A stretch of 64,000 bases of DNA from Chryseobacterium gallinarum (GCF_001021975.1 NZ_CP009928.1:4096001-4160000), one strand, 5' to 3'; positions 46,507 through 55,706 are shown, counted from the stretch's first letter. A program made the numbers and translations. Notes: generated from the letters alone by a model not told the origin.

Positions 46507-46639
46507 AAGGACATTGAACGATTGGAATTTCGCTGCAAATTACTTTGCCAGCCCATTCACAGTAGGTACAATATTGTTTAGGTTCTCCTCCGTACACTGA
46601 CTTCAAATCTGATTTAGACAGTTTCTTTAAATTTTTCAT
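46505..46639 (-). CDS. GG-leader bacteriocin-like peptide
   Basis: 44 residues, too short for routine gene finders. The leader MKNLKKLSKSDLKSVYGG ends in a double-glycine site typical of leaders cut by C39-peptidase ABC exporters. The 26-residue mature part, EPKQYCTYCEWAGKVIC then SEIPIVQCP, has four cysteines (residues 24, 27, 35, 43), suggesting disulphides. Members of this family are frequent in Chryseobacterium and are labelled bacteriocin-like; activity is unproven. It stands alone between a lipoprotein gene and uvrA, 3.2 kb from the lanthipeptide locus, and its leader differs from the lanthipeptide leaders, so a separate export route is expected. Confidence 0.75.
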   Translation of the reverse strand: MKNLKKLSKSDLKSVYGGEPKQYCTYCEWAGKVICSEIPIVQCP

Positions 46640-46862
46640 ATAGTTTTAATTTTATGGTTTTGTAAAATTATAACGAATTTATTTTTGATATATTACAAAT
46701 TCATTTTAAAATTTTACAAAATTTTCATCTATAATATAAAATTAGAACGAATACAAATATATAACTCAAAGAAATCAAGCAAGATATGGAATTTTGATAT
46801 TTTTCAGATTCCAGAGGTACCAAAAATAATTTTCAGAGTTCCTGTAGTTGAACTGATTAATT

Positions 46863-49694
46863 TTACTCCAGCTCTCTTTTCAAAAACTTCCCTGTCAGGC
46901 TCTTTTTAGATTTCACAATCTCTTCAGGGGTACCCTGTGCTACAATTTGCCCTCCATGTTTCCCTCCTTCGGGGCCTACATCAATAATATGATCTGCCAA
47001 TTTTATCACATCCATATTATGCTCAATGATAATGAAAGAGTTCCCTAACTCCACCAATTGATTGATGGCATCCATCAGGATTTTTACGTCTTCAAAGTGA
47101 AGTCCCGTTGTAGGTTCATCCAGGATATACAGGGTATTTCCGGTTTGCCTTTTGGATAATTCCGTGGCCAGCTTGATACGTTGCGCCTCTCCTCCGGAAA
47201 GTGTTGTAGACTGCTGCCCAAGAGTAATATATCCCAACCCCACATCCTGTAATGTTTTCACTTTTGCAAAAATTTTAGGAATCGGCTGGAAAAATTCCAC
47301 TGCTTCATCGATGGTCATATCCAATACATCGGAAATAGACTTTCCTTTGTAACGTACTTCAAGGGTTTCCCTGTTGAAGCGTTTTCCGTTACAGGTTTCA
47401 CAATGTACATATACATCGGGAAGGAAATTCATCTCGATCACTTTCAGTCCCCCGCCCTGGCAGGTTTCACATCTTCCCCCTTTTACATTGAAAGAGAATC
47501 TTCCCGGTTTATACCCCCGGATTTTACTTTCGGGTAACTCTGCAAACAGGTTTCTGATATCTGTAAACATTCCTGTGTAAGTCGCCGGATTTGAACGGGG
47601 TGTTCTTCCGATCGGCGTCTGGTCTACATCTACAATTTTGTCGATATTATCAAGGCCTTCAATTTTTTTGTATGGTAAAGGTTCCTGAACGGCCCTATAA
47701 AAATGTTTATTAAGAATCGGATATAAGGTTCCATTGATCAGTGAAGATTTTCCACTTCCCGAAATTCCGGTTACCACTACCAGTTTTCCCAGAGGAATAT
47801 CGAGGGTTACATTTTTAAGGTTGTTTCCTGTGGCCCCTTTTAATACTATGCTCTTTCCGCTGCCTGCTCTTCTTTCTGCAGGAACTTCAATTTTTCTTTT
47901 CCCGTTGATGTACTGAGCGGTAATCGTATCGGCTTTTATTAAATCTTCCGGTTTTCCCTGCCAAAGGATCTCACCTCCGAATTTTCCGGCCTTCGGACCA
48001 ATATCCAGCACCTCATCAGCCTCCAGGATCATGTCTTTATCATGTTCTACCACCAATACTGAATTTCCGATATCCCTGAGGTTTTTCAATGAATGGATCA
48101 GTCTTTCATTATCCCTCTGGTGAAGCCCGATACTGGGTTCATCCAGAATATACAATACATTCACCAGCTGGGACCCGATCTGTGTTGCCAAACGGATCCT
48201 TTGGGATTCCCCTCCTGATAAGGTTTTAGAGCTCCTGCTTAAACTCAGGTAGTCCAAGCCTACATCCAGCAGGAACTGAAGCCTGGTTTCAATCTCTTTT
48301 AAAATCTCATGGGCAATGATTTTATTTTTCTCTGAGAATTTATCTTTAACATCAGCCAGCCATTCTTTTAAATCAGCCAGACTTAATGCATTCACCTCAG
48401 CAATATTTTTCCCGTCTATTTTAAAACTCAGGCTCGACGGCTGAAGACGGGTTCCATGACATTCCGGACAGGTTTCTTCTGTGGTGAAGTGTCTTTCCAA
48501 TACAATGGCTTCATAAGATTCCCTTTCATCAATAATTTCTTCCATGAAGGCGATCAACCCATCAAAACTGATCTTTATTTTCTTGGTAATTCCCGCGTAT
48601 TTCAGGTCTTTATTAAATTCTTTATGACAGCCGTTATAAATATAGTCCAATGCTTCTTCAGGAATGTCCTGTAATGGAGTCGCCATTCCAAGGCCAAAGA
48701 TTTCAAGAATATTTTTAATCTGTGACAGAATCCATTTATTGGATTTAATATCTTCCAACGGCAGCAATCCCCCCTGATTGATTGATAGTTTAGGATTGTC
48801 TATAAAGTAATCTGTATTTATCTTTTTAATGGTTCCCAATCCCTTACAGTTCGGACAGCTTCCCTTCGGTGAATTGAACGAGAAGGTGTTAGGCTCCGGT
48901 AATGCTAAGGAATGTCCGGTTTCTGCATCCATCAGATTTTTGGAGAAATATTCGATTTCCGTACTTCCCAGTTTCTGGATCCCGATAATTCCTTCCCCCA
49001 TTTCCATGGCAGTTCGCAGTGATTTTTCCATTCTGCTTTCTGAAGCGCTTTCCCCTATAATCCAACGATCGATAACAATATCGATATCGTGGGTTTTATA
49101 ACGGTCAAGTTTCAGATCGTATTCGATATCCTGAAGCTCACCATCAATTCTTGCCTGTCCATAGCCCTTTTTCGCCATCTGAACGAAAAGCTCATGATAA
49201 TGACCTTTTCTGGAACGTACAACGGGGGCCAGAAGCATAATTTTTTCTCCGGTATAATTCTCTTTGATGGCTTCCAGGATCTGATCCTCGGTATAGCTCA
49301 CCAGTTTTTTTCCTGTAGCCAAAGAATAGGCATCAGAAACCCTGGCATATAAAAGACGGAGAAAGTCATATAATTCTGTGACCGTTCCTACTGTGGAACG
49401 CGGGTTTTTGTTGGTTGTTTTTTGCTCAATTGCAATAACGGGTGAAAGTCCTTCAATTTTATCTACATCTGGACGCTCCAATCCTCCGAGAAACTGACGT
49501 GCATACGCAGAGAATGTTTCTATATAACGGCGCTGTCCTTCCGCAAAGATGGTATCAAAAGCCAGTGAAGATTTTCCGCTTCCCGAAAGACCGGTAATAA
49601 CAACCAGCTCATTGCGCGGAATTTTAACATTAATATTCTTAAGATTGTGTTCACGAGCTCCGTAAACTTCTATATATTCTGTTGATTTGCTCAT
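46863..49694 (-). CDS. uvrA: Excinuclease ABC subunit A
   Basis: 943 residues, full length. Two ABC modules are visible: Walker [15 protein letters not shown] (about 34-47) and [14 protein letters not shown], with signature segments [14 protein letters not shown] and [14 protein letters not shown]. Zinc-finger cysteine sets occur in [16 protein letters not shown] and CETCQGGG with CETCNGKR. It finds DNA damage for nucleotide excision repair. Upstream (49870 onward) the lanthipeptide genes end on the same strand, with a 175-base gap that includes a possible TAATTTTG promoter box at 49730-49737. Confidence 0.97.
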   Translation of the reverse strand: MSKSTEYIEVYGAREHNLKNINVKIPRNELVVITGLSGSGKSSLAFDTIFAEGQRRYIETFSAYARQFLGGLERPDVDKIEGLSPVIAIEQKTTNKNPRSTVGTVTELYDFLRLLYARVSDAYSLATGKKLVSYTEDQILEAIKENYTGEKIMLLAPVVRSRKGHYHELFVQMAKKGYGQARIDGELQDIEYDLKLDRYKTHDIDIVIDRWIIGESASESRMEKSLRTAMEMGEGIIGIQKLGSTEIEYFSKNLMDAETGHSLALPEPNTFSFNSPKGSCPNCKGLGTIKKINTDYFIDNPKLSINQGGLLPLEDIKSNKWILSQIKNILEIFGLGMATPLQDIPEEALDYIYNGCHKEFNKDLKYAGITKKIKISFDGLIAFMEEIIDERESYEAIVLERHFTTEETCPECHGTRLQPSSLSFKIDGKNIAEVNALSLADLKEWLADVKDKFSEKNKIIAHEILKEIETRLQFLLDVGLDYLSLSRSSKTLSGGESQRIRLATQIGSQLVNVLYILDEPSIGLHQRDNERLIHSLKNLRDIGNSVLVVEHDKDMILEADEVLDIGPKAGKFGGEILWQGKPEDLIKADTITAQYINGKRKIEVPAERRAGSGKSIVLKGATGNNLKNVTLDIPLGKLVVVTGISGSGKSSLINGTLYPILNKHFYRAVQEPLPYKKIEGLDNIDKIVDVDQTPIGRTPRSNPATYTGMFTDIRNLFAELPESKIRGYKPGRFSFNVKGGRCETCQGGGLKVIEMNFLPDVYVHCETCNGKRFNRETLEVRYKGKSISDVLDMTIDEAVEFFQPIPKIFAKVKTLQDVGLGYITLGQQSTTLSGGEAQRIKLATELSKRQTGNTLYILDEPTTGLHFEDVKILMDAINQLVELGNSFIIIEHNMDVIKLADHIIDVGPEGGKHGGQIVAQGTPEEIVKSKKSLTGKFLKRELE

Positions 49695-49869
49695 AATTCA
49701 GAGTGATTTTGCCTGAAAATCACAACGTGCAAAATTACGGAATTTTATGGAATTTTTTAATTGTAAACAGGATAAAAGTTTCTTGTCAATGAGATACTTG
49801 TATGTTGTCTGAAATATTTCCGGTTTTATCTTATACGCCATCACTTTTACCCGGTCTGTTGTTAAAGAT

Positions 49870-50766
49870 TTACACTTTAACTGCAGCATTCTTTTTCCTG
49901 GCTATTGTACTGGCATAATGTCTTTTTACAAAATCATACAGGATGAGCTCATGCAACCTATTCTGGGCAGGAATAAGCCTGTTGAGCAACATGTGTATCA
50001 AATCAAAAGCGATTGTGCCCGATGATAGTTTCTTTTCTATTTGTATTTGTTTCATTGAGGCTACAATGGGTGACAACTCTTTATATCTTTTTTTACAAAG
50101 TGTATATAAGCTGTTATAGTTCTGATCTTCAATAATCTCAACCTGCGAAAACACACTTTCTATTTTTATCTTATTTTCCCTGTATTTTTCATTCAATTGT
50201 TTTGAGTTGAATTGATTAAATCCGAACTCCGTTTTAAATGAGTCGCTCATCCTGCTTATGATGTTCATTTTATCTTCATCTTCAGTATAAAACAAGTCTA
50301 AGGTATCGTCGATCAGTTTTAAACCGATAATCCATTTTACATCTTCACTGTTTTTATACCGGGTACCGATTGTTTTTAGAATTTTAATAACAGAATCACT
50401 GTCAATATGGAAAAAATGCTCTGCCTGTTCTATTAAATGAATGTTGTACCTTTCTATTTCCCGGTTATAAGTATCCATCTGGATTTTCCATATGGTGTTG
50501 CTATTGAGTAATCTGGAAAAAATCCGGTTCAACGATATCATTATTTCGCCTAAATATTGGGGATCTGTGATATTCAACCTCACTCTTATATGATGATGAG
50601 GGTCTGAATATCGGATAAAAAAGAATTGTCTGATATATTGTTTACGTTTCAAATCTGTAATCAAAGGGTAGATCGTATTCAATAATAATGTGTCTGCAGT
50701 TTTATAGCCTGTATAGATTTTAAAATACAGCCATTCTGAGCCGGGAGCGTATTTTCTAGTTTTCAT
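49870..50766 (-). CDS. Lanthipeptide dehydratase, C-terminal (elimination) subunit of a split LanB
   Basis: 298 residues. The opening SEWLYFKIYTGYKTADTLLL and the segment FFFIRYSDPHHHIRVRL (48-64) are the hallmark of the SpaB C-terminal / thiopeptide-type elimination domain, which removes glutamate from glutamylated Ser/Thr to leave dehydro residues. It overlaps the end of the larger LanB gene by 11 bases. Canonical LanB (about 1000 residues) carries both domains in one chain; here 734 plus 298 residues reconstruct it, the split layout known from pinensin-type clusters of Bacteroidota. Confidence 0.82.
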   Translation of the reverse strand: MKTRKYAPGSEWLYFKIYTGYKTADTLLLNTIYPLITDLKRKQYIRQFFFIRYSDPHHHIRVRLNITDPQYLGEIMISLNRIFSRLLNSNTIWKIQMDTYNREIERYNIHLIEQAEHFFHIDSDSVIKILKTIGTRYKNSEDVKWIIGLKLIDDTLDLFYTEDEDKMNIISRMSDSFKTEFGFNQFNSKQLNEKYRENKIKIESVFSQVEIIEDQNYNSLYTLCKKRYKELSPIVASMKQIQIEKKLSSGTIAFDLIHMLLNRLIPAQNRLHELILYDFVKRHYASTIARKKNAAVKV

Positions 50767-52960
50767 TGTTTTTAAATAATGGTAAAATAATCTGGTTTCT
50801 ATAAGAGTTTCCCAAATGATCTTTTACAACAGCCGTTTTATCATTGAACAGGAACTCAATTAAAGCAAGTGTGCTATTCCTCTTTAGTAAGGATAAAAAT
50901 ACATTGATGCTGTGAATATTGTAAAAGTCAACAAACATCTCATTGTCATCTTCAGCAATCAGGACGTATTGTGGTATATTTCTTTTTTTTGTCCATTCTG
51001 CAACATATTCTTTTTTCACTTCCTCATCCACCTCTTTTTCCAGGATATGGTTAAGTTCATTTTTCGTAACCTTCCAGCTTGCAAGGCGTAAGACCGTATT
51101 TTTATATTTTATCCTCGGAATATGATTGAGGGCAAGATTAAGATTTACCATAAACCCTTTGAAAAGGGAATGCTGGTGTTGTATATCACACAGAAACCTG
51201 TAAATATCCAATGAGGAATTTTTGAAGTTATGTGCAGTAGTAAGGACCGGCAGGATTTCTTTTTTCAATTTTTCAGATCTCAAAACAATTTTATCATGCT
51301 TTACCGATATCATAATATCCGATAACGGAATTACAAATTGCTGATCCAGATTAGAATTTGACAGGCAGGTGATTTCATATTGAGTCAGCTTAGGCCTTAT
51401 GGAAATATTTCCAATCCTTGGAGAGTCTGATAAGTGGGAAATTTCAACAAGTTCGGCATCGCTGTTTACCTGTTCTGTTTTTACCAGGTTCTTTATATAG
51501 CCTTCCATACTTTGGTCAAGACGTGAAAACCTTCCCATGAGATTAGCTCCTGATCCTGTGCCTACAAAGTGAATATGCAATAAGGTATTATCAGCAGAGT
51601 CATTGATCACTTCAAACATGGAATGGATTACGGGAGGCATATTGATGGGTTTCATTGTATCCCAGGAAGGAAAATCTTCCTGAGACAGGATGATTTCATT
51701 TTGCCGGTTCTCTTTGGCCTTCATAATTTTCTCTATTAAAACATCCTGTACCGGGTTCCATCCTTTTTTTTCCTGTGCAGCATCTTCTGAATAGGTCTGA
51801 AAATTATGGATCAATGAATTGGTGTACCCGTTCCCCATATTTTTCCCGGGAGGATATCCGATACCTATCTCCGGATCCAATGCATGAAGAAGGGGAAGCT
51901 CTTCTGTTTCATATTTTTCCGAATAATCATGAATAAAAGCTTTTAAGTCAGTATTTTCATTTTTAACGGCTCCTATTTTCGACAGGAAAGAAATAGCTTC
52001 TGACAATTCATCCGTATAATCTTTACTAAGAGATAATGACCGGAATTGCCTTGAAGAGTCAACCTGGATAAGGTGTTGAGATTCAAAAGGGATTCCCATA
52101 TTTTGTACTTTTTTTTCTATTGGCAGGATATCTCCGGTTTTTATGGTCGCCCCCTGATGATTAAGCCGGTCCAGCCCCGATTTCAGCTCCTGTAGCTGCT
52201 TTACCATATCATGGTTAATACCCCGTTTTTCCAACGTCATTATTATTTTTTCCAAATAATCTTCCCCGATCAATGTAGGCTCCAGCTCATTGATTAAAAC
52301 CTGGGAATCAATAATCTGATCAATATATTCATACAATCCTTCATCTTCCTCATATCCTTCTGATACAAGGAAATCCAGTACTTCCTTATAGCTAATCCCC
52401 TTTCTGGCCAATACCAGGATCTTTTTCAACGCTGCGCTTTTGTCTGTAACTGAAATCTCATACCTGATACTATCCTTGCTGTACTTTCTTTCTATGAAAC
52501 GGTATTTACCATAAAAAGAATAAATGCTGTCATTGGGATAAAAAAGGGTCTTCCTTTTTACTTCAGGAAGATCTTTAAGAAACAGGAAAACATTGTACAG
52601 GTATTTCATATCCATTCTTATTTTGGAATAAGCGTTTTCACTAAATACCATTTCGTTGCGGTAATCAATTTTACCAATGGATACTCCTGCAAACAGTCCA
52701 AAGGGAGTAGACCTTGATTTTATCCTGCTCCAATATTTATAAAGTGAAGTATTAATTTTATCTATGGTTTTCCTGTCTTTAATTTTCCCCTCTTTACACT
52801 TTTTGAATTCATCATAAAGGATGGGAGAAGCAATAAATAAAGGATGTAAAAACTCTTCTGATTCGTACATATCGTTGAGGCTCCATCCGCTATCATAGGC
52901 AAAAGGAAAAAATGGATAACGTATGATAAACTGATCTGAAGCGGAATATTCTTTCTTCAT
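50756..52960 (-). CDS. Lanthipeptide dehydratase, N-terminal (glutamylation) subunit of a split LanB
   Basis: 734 residues from the ATG at 52960, five bases after the lanC stop; an in-frame TTG ten codons earlier would overlap lanC and is rejected. The dehydratase signature SRSTPFGLFAGVSIG (82-96) marks the N-terminal glutamylation domain, which uses glutamyl-tRNA to activate Ser/Thr of the precursor. FNxxxHI-type HIHFVGTGSGANLMGRF and later strands match the large N-terminal fold. No elimination domain is present; that is on the next gene. It handles the precursors encoded upstream. Confidence 0.85.
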   Translation of the reverse strand: MKKEYSASDQFIIRYPFFPFAYDSGWSLNDMYESEEFLHPLFIASPILYDEFKKCKEGKIKDRKTIDKINTSLYKYWSRIKSRSTPFGLFAGVSIGKIDYRNEMVFSENAYSKIRMDMKYLYNVFLFLKDLPEVKRKTLFYPNDSIYSFYGKYRFIERKYSKDSIRYEISVTDKSAALKKILVLARKGISYKEVLDFLVSEGYEEDEGLYEYIDQIIDSQVLINELEPTLIGEDYLEKIIMTLEKRGINHDMVKQLQELKSGLDRLNHQGATIKTGDILPIEKKVQNMGIPFESQHLIQVDSSRQFRSLSLSKDYTDELSEAISFLSKIGAVKNENTDLKAFIHDYSEKYETEELPLLHALDPEIGIGYPPGKNMGNGYTNSLIHNFQTYSEDAAQEKKGWNPVQDVLIEKIMKAKENRQNEIILSQEDFPSWDTMKPINMPPVIHSMFEVINDSADNTLLHIHFVGTGSGANLMGRFSRLDQSMEGYIKNLVKTEQVNSDAELVEISHLSDSPRIGNISIRPKLTQYEITCLSNSNLDQQFVIPLSDIMISVKHDKIVLRSEKLKKEILPVLTTAHNFKNSSLDIYRFLCDIQHQHSLFKGFMVNLNLALNHIPRIKYKNTVLRLASWKVTKNELNHILEKEVDEEVKKEYVAEWTKKRNIPQYVLIAEDDNEMFVDFYNIHSINVFLSLLKRNSTLALIEFLFNDKTAVVKDHLGNSYRNQIILPLFKNNEN

Positions 52961-52965
52961 ATGAT

Positions 52966-54171
52966 TTATATTAATAAAAATTTTGACCAATCTGATGTAT
53001 CTTCCATAATTGTCAATAAGGCCAATCCCACTCCGGCGCTTCCTTCAAGCAGACTGTTATTGGGATAATATTCTTCAGTGACAGGGTTATACGATACTCT
53101 TGAAAAATGGTCAGGATCTTCTTTATAATATTCCAATGTTTTATTGAGCCAGAACTTAGCAGCTACCGCGTACTTTTCGTTTCCGGTTTTCAGAAATTCA
53201 TTATAAAATATCAAACTTACTCCGGCACTTCCATGGCATATTCCCGCATCCAGGATCCTGATTTTATCATCTGTTCTTCTTGCGGCAGAAAACTCCATTA
53301 TTTCAGCTGATTTTCTCTTCCATATTGAGTTATTAAAGATTCCGGAAGCTTTTCCCAACATTACAGCCACTCCAAGATCTCCATAGCACCAGGCCAGCCT
53401 GCTTCCTTTGATTTCATCTGTTTCTTCTTCAACAGAGGTATAAGGAAAGTAGGAATGATAAACGTCCGGATTTATTTCCTGTTTTAAAATAAAGCTGATT
53501 CCTCCTTCAATAAGCCTTTTAACATCGTATTCCGATCTGAAGCCTGATATATACAGTTCCAATAAAAAAATGATAATACTTGACATCCCATGGGATAAGG
53601 ATATATTAACTTTCTGCTTATGATTCTTCCATTTTATAAGATCTTTTTCCTTTATTGCAGTATCATTCAGAAACTGTAACAGATGATGTAAAGCTTTTTC
53701 TGACCGGTCATTCCCTGCTTTAAACCTCTCAAGAAAATAAAAACCGATTCCGATTGCGCCATGTAGAAAATCGTAATTACCTTCGTTGATACACTTATTG
53801 AGCTGCCCGGCCAGCCATGCATCAATCTGATCGTCTATAAAGTCAAAGTGTTCATACGCTGTATTTTTTTCAGATTCTATATAATCGATCCCAAGGCAAA
53901 TACCTGCCAGCCCGCTACAATAGGTATGATATACATTGCCGTATTCTATAGACTCAAAGAGACAGTCAAGGTTTTCAGGGATATATTGTTTATACTTATT
54001 GTTTATTTTTGAATATTCATGTAAAAATAAGATCTCTCCCATTGTTCCTGACAGCAAGCCAAGATCAGGACCAGGACTCTTACTTTTATTGATTATTGTT
54101 TGGGCAATAGATGATAATATTTCGTTTATTTCATTTTGTTTTCCACCAATAATGCTGATTGTTTTTTCCAT
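52966..54171 (-). CDS. Lanthipeptide cyclase LanC
   Basis: 401 residues with the LanC toroid pattern. The zinc ligands are C262 in AWCYGDLGV, C312 and H313 in GICHGSAGV; SLSHGMSS (His194) and FLHGAIGIG are conserved glycine-rich loops. It joins cysteine thiols to dehydroalanine/dehydrobutyrine to form (methyl)lanthionine rings in the precursors. It is the first enzyme gene after the precursor set, 255 bases downstream of the last precursor, with a hairpin in front. Ends before the dehydratase gene starts. Confidence 0.9.
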   Translation of the reverse strand: MEKTISIIGGKQNEINEILSSIAQTIINKSKSPGPDLGLLSGTMGEILFLHEYSKINNKYKQYIPENLDCLFESIEYGNVYHTYCSGLAGICLGIDYIESEKNTAYEHFDFIDDQIDAWLAGQLNKCINEGNYDFLHGAIGIGFYFLERFKAGNDRSEKALHHLLQFLNDTAIKEKDLIKWKNHKQKVNISLSHGMSSIIIFLLELYISGFRSEYDVKRLIEGGISFILKQEINPDVYHSYFPYTSVEEETDEIKGSRLAWCYGDLGVAVMLGKASGIFNNSIWKRKSAEIMEFSAARRTDDKIRILDAGICHGSAGVSLIFYNEFLKTGNEKYAVAAKFWLNKTLEYYKEDPDHFSRVSYNPVTEEYYPNNSLLEGSAGVGLALLTIMEDTSDWSKFLLI

Positions 54172-54192
54172 TTTTCCTATAATTAATCAATG

Positions 54193-54217
54193 AAAAGAGG
54201 CTGCCCGAAACAGCCTC
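54193..54217 (-). terminator. Hairpin/attenuator between precursors and lanC
   Basis: GAGGCTG (54197-54203) and CAGCCTC (54211-54217) pair exactly around CCCGAAA; on the minus strand a T4 follows. It is 22 bases upstream of the lanC ATG. It may limit read-through so precursors exceed enzymes; the short T tract makes it a weak terminator. Confidence 0.5.
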
Positions 54218-54242
54218 ATCTGGTTTATAATTGACATTTGCG

Positions 54243-54383
54243 TTACCTGTATTTATCTTTTAAATACAGAAATATAATGGCTGGCAGATTATTACAGGCA
54301 AAAAGCACAAGTGATAGTTGGGAACTGAGCTTTCTTATGATAAAAAGCCTCTTGTAGCTAATTGGCTGTTCTTTCAAACTCAC
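54243..54383 (-). CDS. Doubtful 46-codon reading frame in the lanC leader
   Basis: A GTG-started frame reads MSLKEQPISYKRLFIIRKL and continues to LVLFACNNLPAIIFLYLKDK, with AAAGGAAAT just upstream as a possible ribosome site. It could be a tiny hydrophobic peptide. Against it: no family match that I know, and a DNA stretch near 54383 (TCATAAAGGAAATAGTGA) resembles the part of the precursor leaders that encodes SKETV, so the region may instead be a decayed precursor. I give it low weight. Confidence 0.2.
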   Translation of the reverse strand: MSLKEQPISYKRLFIIRKLSSQLSLVLFACNNLPAIIFLYLKDKYR

Positions 54384-54426
54384 TATTTCCTTTATGAGCT
54401 TTCAAAATATAAACTACCAATGTTTC

Positions 54427-54585
54427 TTATTTTATATTGATATCGCAAATTATAAAACTACAATTCAGAAGTTCAGAAGCCTTTTCCTGCTTATATACAT
54501 TTCCTCCGTTAATCGATTGTTTTGCTGTTTTATCCAAAAGGATTACTGTCTCTTTAGAGAATTTTAAAATTTTCCTGGTTTTCAT
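54427..54585 (-). CDS. Lanthipeptide precursor A7
   Basis: 52 residues from the ATG at 54585; a longer frame upstream is not used because all siblings start at MKTR/MKTK. Leader: MKTRKILKFSKETVILLDKT then AKQSINGG. Core (24 residues) after GG: NVYKQEKASELLNCSFIIC then DINIK. It has Ser at two places that fit S-x4-C (SELLNC) and S-x3-C (SFIIC) rings and two Cys. It is the last precursor before lanC. The GG site implies cutting by a C39-type protease; none lies in the window. Confidence 0.78.
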   Translation of the reverse strand: MKTRKILKFSKETVILLDKTAKQSINGGNVYKQEKASELLNCSFIICDINIK

Positions 54586-54615
54586 ACTAAATAATTTTAT
54601 GGATTGGTTGGAGAT

Positions 54616-54642
54616 ATTGTGCCTGCATGAAGCAGGCACAAT
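54616..54642 (-). other. Intercistronic hairpin between precursors A6 and A7
   Basis: ATTGTGCCTGC (54616-54626), loop ATGAA, GCAGGCACAAT (54632-54642): a perfect 11-base stem. There is no T tract after it, so it is more likely an RNA-stability or processing element than a terminator. Confidence 0.6.
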
Positions 54643-54657
54643 TGGAATAATTAATAA

Positions 54658-54807
54658 TTAACAGAAACAGTCGGAGATACGACTGGTACATTGAGGTCTG
54701 GTGTTACTTGCAAACGCCTGATTCCCTCCGTTGATCAGTTTCTTAGCTGTGTTATCAAGAAGGATTACTGTTTCTTTGGAGAATTTTAAACTTTTTTTAG
54801 TTTTCAT
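54658..54807 (-). CDS. Lanthipeptide precursor A6
   Basis: 49 residues, ATG at 54807. Leader MKTKKSLKFSKETVILLDNT then AKKLINGG; core of 21 residues, NQAFASNTRPQCTSRISDCF plus a final Cys. Three Cys with five Ser/Thr, including T-RPQ-C and SRISDC spacing, the densest ring-forming pattern in the set. It differs from the other GG-type cores and is thus a distinct product. No Shine-Dalgarno is seen, as usual for the phylum. Confidence 0.8.
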   Translation of the reverse strand: MKTKKSLKFSKETVILLDNTAKKLINGGNQAFASNTRPQCTSRISDCFC

Positions 54808-54875
54808 ATTATAATAATTTGGTTGGTTTTAGTAATTTATTGTATTTATATAGTGCAGAATCTATATAGTGTCGG

Positions 54876-55013
54876 TTAAGAACATATTTTATTCCAGGAG
54901 CGGGTTTCTGCTACAGGTTGAAATGCTCCTCTGTGATCAACTGATGATTGAGATACGTTATCCAAAAGAATTACCGTTTCTTTTGAGAATTTTAATGTTT
55001 TTTTGGTTTTCAT
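54876..55013 (-). CDS. Lanthipeptide precursor A5 (no GG, truncated)
   Basis: 45 residues, ATG at 55013. The leader motif TLKFSKETVILLD is intact, but the GG site is gone: DNVSQSSVDHRGAFQPVAETR follows (given here in parts: DNVSQSSVD, HRGAFQPVAETR), then SWNKICS and a stop. It is the diverged twin of A3 (55262-55420): there the end reads SCYKICSVYAVHGSIACK. A5 has lost one Cys to Trp and stops eleven residues earlier, leaving one Cys, so it can form at most one ring. It may be non-functional. Confidence 0.65.
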   Translation of the reverse strand: MKTKKTLKFSKETVILLDNVSQSSVDHRGAFQPVAETRSWNKICS

Positions 55014-55068
55014 AATGTAATATTTTATGGGTTAATGGTATTGTTTATTTTGAGATAATTCTTCATAT

Positions 55069-55227
55069 TTAGCACCAGCAATCAGACCAACGTCCTGTTG
55101 CGCAGACTGGGGGGCTACTCGCACCCGCGTTCAACTGTTTAGCCCCTCCGTTAATCGATTTCTTCGCTGTTTTATCCAAAAGGATTACTGTTTCTTTGGA
55201 GAATTTTAATGTTTTTCTGGTTTTCAT
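55069..55227 (-). CDS. Lanthipeptide precursor A4
   Basis: 52 residues, ATG at 55227; the longer in-frame extension reads into the A3 region and is rejected. Leader MKTRKTLKFSKETVILLDKT then AKKSINGG; core AKQLNAGA followed by SSPPVCATGRWSDCWC, with three Cys, three Ser and one Thr. The core is identical to that of A2, with only one leader residue changed (A versus V), proof of recent duplication. Confidence 0.82.
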   Translation of the reverse strand: MKTRKTLKFSKETVILLDKTAKKSINGGAKQLNAGASSPPVCATGRWSDCWC

Positions 55228-55261
55228 AATAAATAATTTTGGTTGATTTGAATAATTTATT

Positions 55262-55420
55262 TTACTTGCACGCGATAGATCCATGTACAGCATAAACACT
55301 ACATATTTTATAACAGGAACGGGTTTCTCCTACAGGCTGAAATGCTCCCCTTTGATCAACTGCGTTATCTAAAAGAACTACTGTTTCTTTTGAGAATTTT
55401 AATGTTTTTCTGGTTTTCAT
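55262..55420 (-). CDS. Lanthipeptide precursor A3 (no GG)
   Basis: 52 residues, ATG at 55420. The leader core TLKFSKETVVLLD is kept, but no GG follows; instead NAVDQRGAFQPVGETR leads to SCYKICSVYAVHGSIACK. Three Cys, with S-IA-C and other ring-capable spacings. The segment RGAFQPV-ETR is shared with A5, so it is a conserved element of this subtype, possibly a second kind of cleavage site. Stop at 55262. Confidence 0.75.
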   Translation of the reverse strand: MKTRKTLKFSKETVVLLDNAVDQRGAFQPVGETRSCYKICSVYAVHGSIACK

Positions 55421-55475
55421 AATGTAATATTTTATGGGTTAATGGTATTGTTTATTTTGAGATAATTCTTCATAT

Positions 55476-55634
55476 TTAGCACCAGCAATCAGACCAACGT
55501 CCTGTTGCGCAGACTGGGGGGCTACTTGCACCCGCGTTCAACTGTTTAGCACCTCCATTAATCGATTTCTTTACTGTTTTATCCAAAAGAATCACTGTTT
55601 CCTTTGAAAATTTTAATGTTTTTCTGGTTTTCAT
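55476..55634 (-). CDS. Lanthipeptide precursor A2
   Basis: 52 residues, ATG at 55634. Leader MKTRKTLKFSKETVILLDKT then VKKSINGG; core ending SSPPVCATGRWSDCWC, the same as in A4 residue for residue. Together with A3 it forms the second copy of a two-gene unit whose first copy is A5 plus A4; the start codons of matching members are exactly 407 bases apart. Confidence 0.82.
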   Translation of the reverse strand: MKTRKTLKFSKETVILLDKTVKKSINGGAKQLNAGASSPPVCATGRWSDCWC

Positions 55635-55706
55635 AATAAATAATTTTATGTGAGTTGTTATAGGTTTCTGATATAAGTGTAATAAATAGAACAGATACTG
55701 CTGTTA

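Larger units (their letters stand above)
54881..55650. repeat. 407-bp tandem duplication of a precursor pair
   Basis: The A5-A4 unit (about 54881-55243) recurs as A3-A2 (about 55290-55650). The starts of A5/A3 and A4/A2, and the stops of A4/A2, are all offset by 407 bases, and the 55-base spacers within the pairs are identical. The GG-type half is kept almost unchanged while the other half has diverged. Confidence 0.85.

Noticed and set aside
49698..49889. 63-residue open frame between uvrA and the lanB C-terminal gene
   Set aside because: No family features; it overlaps the end of the elimination-domain gene and the probable uvrA promoter.
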